A DNA stretch of 64,000 nucleotides from Anas platyrhynchos (taxonomy: Eukaryota; Chordata; Aves; Anseriformes; Anatidae), in assembly GCF_047663525.1 (NCBI RefSeq), contig NC_092602.1, positions 3,355,501 through 3,419,500 of the forward strand, in the 5' to 3' direction. Shown here one piece after another: positions 48,101-59,300 of the stretch (its first letter is position 1; every line of letters begins with the position of its first letter). A model generated the notes under the pieces. It searched no databases, was not told where the DNA came from, and was given only the letters and a program-made list of their open reading frames with translations. The translations under genes and the position numbers were made by a program.

Positions 48101-51100
48101 GCACAAGAAATTAACCAGGAAACACACAAATTGAACTGTCTTGAAACAGTCAAGACCCTCTGCATAAGCCCTCACACATGGAATATATGCCACATTTGCC
48201 TGTCACTGCGCAAATCATGAGAGCCTCAATTGTGATTGGGGGATATTTATTTTTCCTAAGTACAGTAATTCTGGGATTATCCTACCATTTGACTCTAAAA
48301 ACCATACCTACCACAGAACTTTGAAATTCTGTACCTAAATCAGCACCCTCATACAGCCTAGGAAGTAAGCATGTACTTTTATTTTAATGTATAAACAGAA
48401 ATAATAAAAATTAAAATATGGAAAACTGTTTTGTGTTCCAGGTAAGGCTCTGATATTCATGGGGATCAAGGAAGACAGTACAAACACCATGCTTAAGATT
48501 AAATAGTATGGTCTCAAAGACATTTATAACAAGTGGAAAATGACTGTTCTATCTCCATGCCATTTGTACTTCAGGAAGAAGAAAAAGAAAGAAAAAAAAG
48601 CAATGCCCAGCTACATTCTAAGCTCACAGAACGTGCATGTTTTGTTCATGTCACCAGTACTGTTCTTTCATGAAGGAACTAACTTTAAAAAAAAAGAAAA
48701 AAACTTACTTTGACATTATCACAGGATCTTCAACAGATGCCACTGAAAGATTATATTCTGGTAAACTGTTGTCAGCACACTGAGTAACAGAAGATGGAGT
48801 TAGAGTTAATGTTTCTTCCTCCTCAGTGTTGAGTAAAATATCACTATTAGCATCGGTATATGCCATTGGAAAAGGACAGCTGGCCTTGTTTTCATTTGGA
48901 ATTGCATGATTTTTCCAGAGGTCCAAATGCACAGCTCTGCTACCAGCAGGATATTTCGGGGAATCATCACACTGAGATGAATTGCTTGTCCGTGAAAAAG
49001 AGTCTGTATCACAATGACTTGAAAATCCAGGTTCTGCCATAGAGTCTGGAGAAAAAGGAGTAGTCTCTTCAGGAATATTGAAAAAGCAATGGCCTGGATT
49101 CTGCTGACCGGGTTTCATGTGCAGGGTTGGGTCCAACGTCAAGATCTAGGAAGTAAGTTACAATACTAAAAAAAAATGTTTTAACTTTTGGTCATGTAAA
49201 TGGAATTAATCTGAATACATTAGTCATCCATACAATGTATTCCAGGAATTACTCTGAATGTTACTACAATTATTTGATATTGACAAGCAAGTGCAAAGAC
49301 AAGAAATCTGTAACAGCTCAGAAGATGATACATGTACCCAATGCTTGCAACTTGTGTTTCTCAGTTTCTGGTAGGAATAAATGATATATCCAGCATCTGT
49401 AGCTGTCCAGAAAATTTCAGCCATATATATAAACGAATTAGGATGCTTGCTTGCAGGCTAAAGCAATAACATTGTGCAGTTACTAAAATCATTTCGTGGA
49501 TTACATAAACAAGACAGTCACTTATTAGCCCCTGTGTAGCCTTGTACATTACATATACGAGGAAAATCTAAAGACTACGTCCTGGATCTGGGTATGGAAA
49601 CAAGTTTGATAAAGAATACATGTACTTCTACAACCCACAACCCGTGCCTATTCACTTTTTGAGGTGGAAGGAACTCGTCTTGTAGAAAATCATAAGAAAA
49701 CCCTGCTTCTGCAACTGCAGTCCCATGTGCATTTCAGCAGATTCACCCCTGTGTCACCTTCAAGGATGTGCTGCAAAGGTGCTCCTTCATCCAGAGTGTT
49801 CTCAGGGGTTCTTTTCAGCTGGATCCCCTCCCAGTCTGGCTCATCACATAGTTGCAAAAATTGCTGTTCCAGCACAGCACTGGAGGTGGCAGCAGGTGCC
49901 GATTAATGTGAAAGCAGCCTGTAAAACCTAACATATCTTCAAACTGAGATGTGGAACAAAGATAATAACGTTACCTCTGGTGGGTGACTTGACTGAGAAG
50001 AAGGCATAAAATTCATGTCTGGCAGCTGCTTGTTTTCCCTTTGTCTCTTCTGATAAATATCCTTCAACGACGATAGCTTCATTTCATCAGCAGAAGATGA
50101 CTTAAGGAGGTGAAATTGCTACGTTAGTCTTGCTGAACACAACCCTTCACCCCCAATTACTTCTTTTTGGCTAATGAAACAGTTCAGAAAAAACAAAGGC
50201 TCTATTCAATGCACCCAATTTAAAGAACTGTCGTTAATGAGGCAAATACACCTTTAATACACTAGTTAATCTCTTCTTGTCTCTTACACCATTTCCTTTA
50301 GATGACAGAAGGTCAGTAAATTCCAAGTGAAGGTAGCCAGGGTAAATGAATAATGGAGACAGTGAGCTAACAAAAAGAGGCTTCACAGAAAACTTCTCTT
50401 CTGAAGGGCTGATTCTTTCCATTTGTAGAAAAGGGGAAAGATGACAAATATAACACAACTTTTAGAACATGCACAGAGTCTACCTGATCTGGTGATACTT
50501 TTGTGGAGAAAACATCAGTGAACTCATTTCCGAAGTTCTCTGGTAAAGAGTGATACATGTCCTTTTCATCTAGTTTCCAGTACGAAAGTCCTAAAAGAAT
50601 CATTGGAGAAAAAAGGTTAAAATTTCAATCTCACTGCTATGGAGCTGGAATCCCCAAAACCATTAGAAAGAAGTTATTCTGCCAATGAACAAGAGTAGTG
50701 TATTAATTACTAGCATCTATTGCTTAGGGATTTTACTGAAGTATTTGTTAGCAGAAGTTATAAAAATCTCAACGCCAAACACAAGCAACATACGTAATCA
50801 GTACTATATCACACAGCATCGCTAATTAAAGGTGCAAATTAGTGAAAATATAGATATACTCTTTGGTGTTCAAGGTCATAGCCTCATTTACAATAAACTG
50901 CCACATTTCTAACAATGCCAGTATAGCTCTTAAAACTTATAATGCCGAAGGAATAATTCTAGACAGCCACTCAAGGTTACAAACTCTTCAGTTTGGTGCT
51001 CAACTGCACACCGTTACATGCAAAAAGACAGCCTACCGGGACCCACCTACTGTGGGATGGCACAAGAGGAACATTTAAACAGTCTTTATCCCACTTCAGT

Positions 51101-54100
51101 TTCTTATATGTGTGGTTGTGTAGAAGAAATATACATCATTTGCAGGGCTACGTCTCTGTATCCCTGTTTGTTACTGAAGTGGATCCACCATGTTATGATC
51201 AAAATACATAAATTAGTTGTTTGGCTTTGACAAAAAATAAAATAAAATAAAGCACCCAATAAAACTGTAACAGCAAAACCATACAAAGCTCCCCCCAAAA
51301 AGAACAGATGCAAAACCACACTAAAACAAAAAACAACCCCCTTCACTCACACGCACCCCAACATAAAAAATAATAATAATCCTCACATTACACACTGCAT
51401 TATTTTGTTCTTGTTTATTCACAGAACTACTGAATCATTCCTTTGGCTTACAGGAATTCTGCTTCTATAGCCATGCACTCCTGTGATTACTAAACCATCA
51501 GTGGTGCTAATATTTTTAAAGGTCATTTTATCCCCTACCATGATTTTAACAGTAATTACGTTATGAAACAGCTTTAAATACAAAGCTCAGCCTTGAAGCA
51601 CTGAGAAATTTGAAGAAAAATAAAATTGCCCAAAGCCCTGCATCTGCCAGCAGTGATACACAGGAGCCACCATCAGTTTGAAACAAGACCATGAGCAGCA
51701 GAATTATACTATATCAAAAATTATCAGCTTTTCTGTGCTTATACCCTCAGTACCTCCCCAGAAGTATTGGAGGTACGTTCTAGTAAGCTCTAAAAACACA
51801 AATCGACAGAAAAGGAAATTTAAGGAAAAGATATTAACGATACCTGAAGCTTCAGACACTAAGGAATTTGGGCTTTCAGTTGGTTGATTGAGGTAAAAAG
51901 TGTAAGGTGGCAAAACAGCATCAGTAGAGTTTGTCTAAAATTAAAAGGAGAACACAAACTTATAACAAAAACTGCGAGGCAAGAAAAAAATTTGAGAGTC
52001 TAATTTAAAAAAAAGCATGTAGATGCTGTTAGCCTTTTTACACAAATGGATTAAACTTAGTGATGATGATCCAAACCTATACAATTTATTTTAAGGGCAA
52101 TCAAAGCCAGAAGGGGAACCAAGATAAGCCATATAATTAAATGATGCTGGTAGCTTCTAATTCATGTGCCAGTCCACTTATAGAGCATTTTTTAGATGAG
52201 GTATTATAAAAATACACTTTTTGGATAGTCATCTAAACCTTCCTGCTCCTTAAAAGGTGCAAGTATATAGAGGGATGATGACTTACCGATAGCGTTACTC
52301 CTTGCTCATCCTAAGACTGGAATTTCTTATATTCAGCTGTTATGCCTCCACCTACCACAAATCAGGAGGTAATATTGTCTACCATCTCGGATAGACAAGA
52401 TACTACATACCCCCTGTGTAAGATACTACATATCCTCCTCCCCTCCACTCCAAACTTCCTCCTTCCCTTCACTCCAAACTTTTTAGGAGCTAAAAAACTT
52501 TCTCTCAGCTAAAAAAAAAAAAAAAAAAAAAAGGAAGTTTAGAACTAGAGTACAACTTTTTGAATTATGTAGGATATTACCTCAAGGCTATTTTGTCCCT
52601 TTTGATGTTTTTATTAAGGTATTCTCCTTCGTCTAAGGAGGAAGAAAGGAACTTGAAGGGGCAACAACTGAATTCTTACAAAGGAACACAAAGATTTTTT
52701 TTCAAAATCTGTGTTTCTTACACTAATTTCCATTAGCCAATAGTGTTTGCACTGACAATAGAAGACTAGAGAGAGCAAATCCAAACTGCTATGATTACCC
52801 TTTCTGGATCACCCTCAAAGTGACCACAGGAAAGAAAACCGACCCTGCCTTGTATCAAGTGATTCATATTTTCTAGCTCTCCAATTCTCTTGTAGGTGGA
52901 GCCTTTCAGAATTTCAGGAATTATTTCCTTAAAAATAGCATACAGATGCTTGTGACAATTAATATATTCAAACTAATTCAAAAACTTCAGTTACATGTAT
53001 GATGAATACTCATGCAATCATGTTGCATAATGTCCTTTTGGGTCAGAAATGTTATATGTGGTTAAACTTCCCAAAATAATTAGATTTGTGGACATACAGA
53101 AGGAAATATTTAATCACAGGGGGTGGGGAAGAGGGAAGGGACGCACAAAAAATAAAATTCATCTCAAAAGAAGCATTTTGAGCCAATTCTGCAATCGTGG
53201 CAATAGGCTTTACCACAAATAGTTCTAAAAAGCCAAAATTTCTCCTAAACTTCTATTGTGTGGGTTGTTTTTTTAGTAACCAGTGCTGTAACTGAATTTG
53301 GAGTAGTTCAATTTAGCCAAATCATGACCATATAAAAGCATAAAATTTATTATTCTTACAGAAACAATACAAGAAAAAAAAGTTTGGATTTTAGCCTAAG
53401 AGTTTGCTAAAAACACACACACACACACAAAAAAAAACCCACACTATTAGTCCCATACAAAGTGGCTGATGTCTCAATATGCAAAAAGTTTAGCAGCTTG
53501 CATTAAATTCTGTATACCAAAAGAGACATCAACAGCTGAAATGGAAGACCAACATTTGTAAAACAAAGATCCTTTAAAAAATGACGGGACGCAATAAGTT
53601 ACCATGACCTGATGATTTAGTTGAGAATGTGACTGTTATCTCTACAAGGAAAGAATGTGTGCCACTGAGGCAAGCTAAAAAAAAAAAAAAAAAAAAAAAA
53701 CAAAACTAGGCAAGGAATAAAATAAGCCAAAATAGCAGCTTTGAATAGGTATAGAAGGATCCAAGCAGTAAACTCTGCCCACATTAACTTTAGACATATC
53801 AATGGAAAAAACACTACTCAAATGCTCAAAGAAAGCAAAACAAATTTCAAAAATTTCAAATTTCAAAGCAAACACTGAATCAGACCATACTATAACTCTA
53901 AAAACTAGGAGTGACAAGAGTAAAAATTTAAAAATAAAACTAAATCGGAAGGCAACTTACATTCTCCAGTGGTAATTTCTTTGCTTGTTCATTTCCTTGC
54001 ATAGAGGCTACTTGTACTTCTTCTGCATTTATTCTTTTGGGTTGGTTTTGTTTCAACTTTTGTGCCCATGATGTTAAAGACTTACTAGATGATAAGAAAC

Positions 54101-56295
54101 ACACATACATACCATAAATATATATTCCCTTTTTCAATGGAGAAATGATCCCTACAGAAATCAACTTCAATAGAAAGAAGGAAGAGAATGTGCACATCAA
54201 TGGCATTATGATCTACCTTGTATGTTGAGATAACACATCTCCAAAACCAATCCTCTAAAGAAAGCTGGTTCTGTGTTTCCTAACATAGTAGCAAGGCACA
54301 AGTTCATTTTCACGATTCTCCGTTTTTCCAACAGACAGAGCGTTTTTATCTCTGCAAAATACTATCACGGATTCACAGGCAACATGCTGCCCATGTGAGC
54401 TCTGATATTGGTCACAGCTGTATGAAGCCACTGCCTTTATAGTCTAGCCTGACAGGGAGAGTTGCAAATTCTCTGCAACTAGAGCAGAAGTTGGTCAGTT
54501 ATTATGGCTTACAGATGAGCCAAAGTAACTCAAAAAAAAAAAGTTTACTAGATCCACTCACCTTTTGGACATAACAAAAGAAAAACAAAACTTAACTAAA
54601 AACAAAATAACAAAAATAGAATAAGTCACACATTTGGCTGTTGTCTGATAAAAATTATTACTGTAATACATTCATGTAAGATAGCAAAAAATGCTGAGTA
54701 CCACAGCAAAATGTGTCATGTAAAATTGATAATCAGCACCTAAATTTCCATGTGTAGATAAAACAGTATATGCAAACTTTATCTTAGCTCATGTTTACAA
54801 TAAGGAGAGTTCTGTATTTTTCTCCCAACATACCTACAATAGGTAAACACTGCAGAAACAAATATGCATCACACAGAAACGTCAGACTAAAGAAACACAT
54901 TTATCTACCAAGTACCTAGGTTCTTGGGGGGGGGGGTCATGTGTTTACTTTTGCTTTTTTAGTTCTTACCATCAAGAAGTTCCATTCAATTCTTACATAT
55001 TTCTAGTTACCAAAAGGCATTTACTGAGTGAGGACTGTATAATAAATTAACAAATTTGGAAAGTTTACCACTTACCTGCTTTTTCTTCCACATTGCGCTT
55101 CATTTACCATATGTTCACATTCAACAGGAAAACCTAAAACATCATTCCTTCCTGATGAGCAGTTTTCCTCTATTTTTTTTGGTAAAAGTTCTCTTGTATT
55201 TTGAACAGTGGCTACAGCTGCATCACTCTGCAATACTGCTGCATCACCCTGTCCTTGAGAAGTTTTCTCCGTGCAGTCTATGCACTTGACAACGTCATTA
55301 GATTTGCTAGCGTTCAATTCAGAGGCAGAAAGGGTGCCATACCCACTGTTCATCGAAGCGTCATTTGCAAAACATTCCTGATACAGATCAGATGCATTTG
55401 GCTGAGTTTCTGATTCATTAGATCTAAGCTGATTGACAATGCATTCATTTTCTTCAGAGACTTCAGATTGCATCCCCATTTGACTTCCTATTGACGAAAA
55501 AGTGTCTGTAACCTTCACAGGCAAACTTCTGCTCTTGCCAACACCCCAATTGCTGATCTGCAGTTTCACTAACTGCCTTATTTCATCCTGAATCAGCTAA
55601 AGAATAAAAACAAAAGGCAAAATTCCCATGAGATCATGCTACAAGTCATATTTATATCTTGATCCATCTTCAATTCACGTTATTAGCAAGGGAATTAGTG
55701 CATTTATTTCAAACAATTCAAATTTTTCAATGCATCCACATCTCATGCATAAAGTAGATATATGCATACTGTGCATAACAGTAAAAGGTGAATGGTAACA
55801 ACTCAATATCCAAGCAGAGAATTACAGGTCTCAGGAGTATAAGTATATTTACTTATATAAAAAACCATGCATGCGTGTATTGGCTACATGCCTTCAGAAC
55901 TACAGTTACCTATCAGCCACCTAAAGAAATACCAGTTATCTAGGCATATCATTAGAAGTGGACAAAGTCATTGGCTAAATCAAAGTCTAAAAGACTTTAC
56001 AATTTGGATTTACATATTTGAAGACTGTAAGGATGCTTTAATGGAAGAATAAACCATTACTCTGTTACACGAATAGGAATAATGTACCTCTGTAAGATTA
56101 TTCACATAAAACGTGGCTTCAAAATAGCTGATTTAAGTAATGCATTATTGGGTAGTTCATTTAATAAAAATATTTACAGTTTGATTTATTGGTTTTTGGT
56201 CTCTGATAGAGTGGAGAAAACCTATAAAAAGGTCACTTGAAGAGACTTAACAGGTTATTTACTTTTTAGTCTGCAATGCCTGCAAAGAATTATTT

Positions 56296-56352
<57 letters not shown>

Positions 56353-59300
56353 ATATATGCATATATGAACTAATCTACTACACTGAATTGTTTAGTGGTG
56401 TACTAGTATACTGAAATAACTAATTTTTCTGTCAAGGCCTATGAAAAGACTTCATGCTAGTGCCCACAGCTGTGTCCTTTGACCAGGGAGCTGCACTTTC
56501 GCAGAGCAGTGCTGCAGTTACTGAACTCTCTGGGGGCGCACAGCTCTTAATACACATTACAAGACCAGAGTATATGGCAGTTTTCAAGAATACATTTCAA
56601 ACCAATTTCTCCCTGGAAAAAAAACTCAACTTTCAATAATTTTAAGAACATGAAACTCTAGTACTGCTTTATTCACAGAACTACAGGACATTACTCAGAT
56701 AAGAATAGCAGGTGCAAAGCACAAATTGATCAAAAATCATTTGTTCTTTTAAAGTAAGATTTTTTTAAAAAAAGGCTTAATTCTAAAGGAACTGACGTGC
56801 AATGCTAGTCAGAATCAAGCCTTGTATGTTCTACAAATTTGCAAAACAATTAACAACTGAGTTTCAGGTCAGTCTTCCTATTTAAAAAAAAAAAAAAAAA
56901 AAAAAACAGGGATGACATTTCTGCAATAACAAAGTTTTTCGGTGATTTGAATCATTTTGTTGAAGAAGGTAAGGAAGAGAGAATAAAAGTGAAGAAACAG
57001 AGTTGTGGGTGGAAAAAACTGATCAGATTCCCTGCTGGCATTTAATCTTTGTCAATAGTACTTTGCAGGAAAGGTGAAAGACTATTATTCTAATTAAACA
57101 GTACTTCTACTTCTCCTTGTATAGTCATAAATAGTTCCAAGAGAAGAAAAGACCTAGGAAAATGAAATTTCAGAAATTTGTATAGAGTTTGGGGATTATA
57201 GGTAGCTGTCTTATGTTTTTAAATCTTCTTCAATAAATCCTGATCTTAAGATGATATGCAGTTGGTGACAGGATGTCATTAGCACACTTGTATTTTACTG
57301 CATAATTCAAACCAGCTGAGGGCTGACCCCAGCGTAATTCCAAAATGAACTCAAGGTCTTTTGACCCATTTTTTGTTATGACAATATATTTTTGTAAGAA
57401 TAGTTGGTCTTGAAGCACCGCATAGAGCAAGTTGTATCTCAGAGCCATGTCAATGCTAAAACAGAATCTTGCTCTTTGACCCCAAATAGTAGGTTATTAC
57501 TTTGAAGTTTTATTTTTATTATTACTAGAACATGTTGAATCCCCTGGGTTTTAGAAAATTCACTAGCCTACCAGTTTAAGTTTGAAATAGTTCCATCTAG
57601 TTTACCTAATGCATTCATACAACTGAAAATATGTTACAGCCGTTGATTTTTACATTTAGTGTGGCAGTTCATGCAGTTAGTTAAGTCCCTGTGGATACCA
57701 TGAACTAAACTCTTCCAGAGGTAGCCTTTCCTATTAATAAAGACAAAAAACAGCAAAGGCAACACAATGGATTAGTCAAGACTACCATTAGCAACAAGTG
57801 AATCAAACCACTACAGTAAGAGGAAAAGAAATATGAGGATAAGGAAACACTGGTGGGACAAAACCAACAAGATGGGAGAGAAAAGAAAGAAAGGTGGAGG
57901 GGGAGAAACAGGAGATAGGATAAAAGGACAGTACCTCTTGTTAATTCAGTTCAGGAACTGTTGATTACTACTAGTGTAGAGGGCATCAGGAAAGGGAAGG
58001 GAAAAACAGCAACCAAAATGATGAAGACATTAAGCATTATATAGTTAGAGAATACTGTCTTTTATACATACATATACATTTCTTCTGGTTTAAAGGATAA
58101 ATACACTTCAGCAAAAACGTGAATCTTCATGTGAGCCATCTGTCTTATTAGAGAGGAGACTGTTTAACCAAAGGGTGAAAGAGGTGTTCAGCTATTCCAG
58201 TGAAAGTCTTCCTGTGCTATATACTGTCTAGACTAGGGAATCACGAGTTGCACAACAGTTTCTGATGAAAAGAAAACTGCATTGTTTCAATGTTAGAAAT
58301 GACACAGTCTAACAGATAACATAAAACAGCTTGTACCTACAAAGTCCAATTATCGTGTGGGCGTTCTGAACCGTTTTTGACAATAAACGCCTGAAAACAA
58401 ATAATCCAAGAATCTTCAATTCTGAAATGGTTCCTACCAGTTACTTGTTTAATTAGCCAAGGCTATCTCAAATATACACACTGTAAATTGCCAGTCCAGT
58501 CCCAGTAACTGGCTGCCTGAATTGCCAGGCCCAGTACACTTACAGGAATGGAGGGGAGGAAAAAGAAAAAGGAAAACAAAAAGAGAAAAAGAGTGCCTGA
58601 CACTGTAGTGTGCTGTTTTGTATGGCAGTTGGGAAAGAAAGAAAGAAAAAGAAACATTTAACCTAACCCACCCACACAAACAAATCACTACTCACTTGGA
58701 TTTGGTGGTGGAACTGTTCTTGCTGGGCAACTATTTGTTCCTGGCATTGCTTTTCTACCAGTCTCAATAACTGCAGCCACCTTGTCTATTAAATCACAAA
58801 GTAAAATAATTAAGGCATAGTCATACGGAATCTCTTACCTTCTACTCTAGTTACATAATGGTTTTGCAATCTTATACTTAAGCACTGACATAATACAAAT
58901 TTTATCACTCTGGTTGTGCACCCCACAATATATACAGACCCCTGTCACATCAATCACAGCAAACAATTCACTATAGACATACTCACTGGAAAAAAAATCC
59001 TTCTACGCAAAAAGATAGTACATCTCTACAATTAATTTTGGCTTTAAAAAAAAGAACAAGGGAAGTGAGTTATTCTATTAAAAAAAATAATAATAATAAC
59101 TTAAATGAAAACAAAGATGGCAGAAAAATACAATTGAAGTTTGGAAAGGCAGGTTCCAGTTCAATAAGATCCAGGCAATCTTAAAATTGGTAATTAAGTA
59201 CCCTCACGTCCAGTGAACCACTTGCTCCAATACAGAAAATCTTCCTTTCAACAATTCAGCCAAAGAAAAAGATGTATAACTGTTTAGTGAAAACTAAAAG

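Noticed and set aside
51837..51843. Possible U12-type intron after exon 6 (GTATCG donor)
   Set aside because: One mismatch to the U12 donor and no TTCCTTAAC-like branch site near the exon 7 acceptor.
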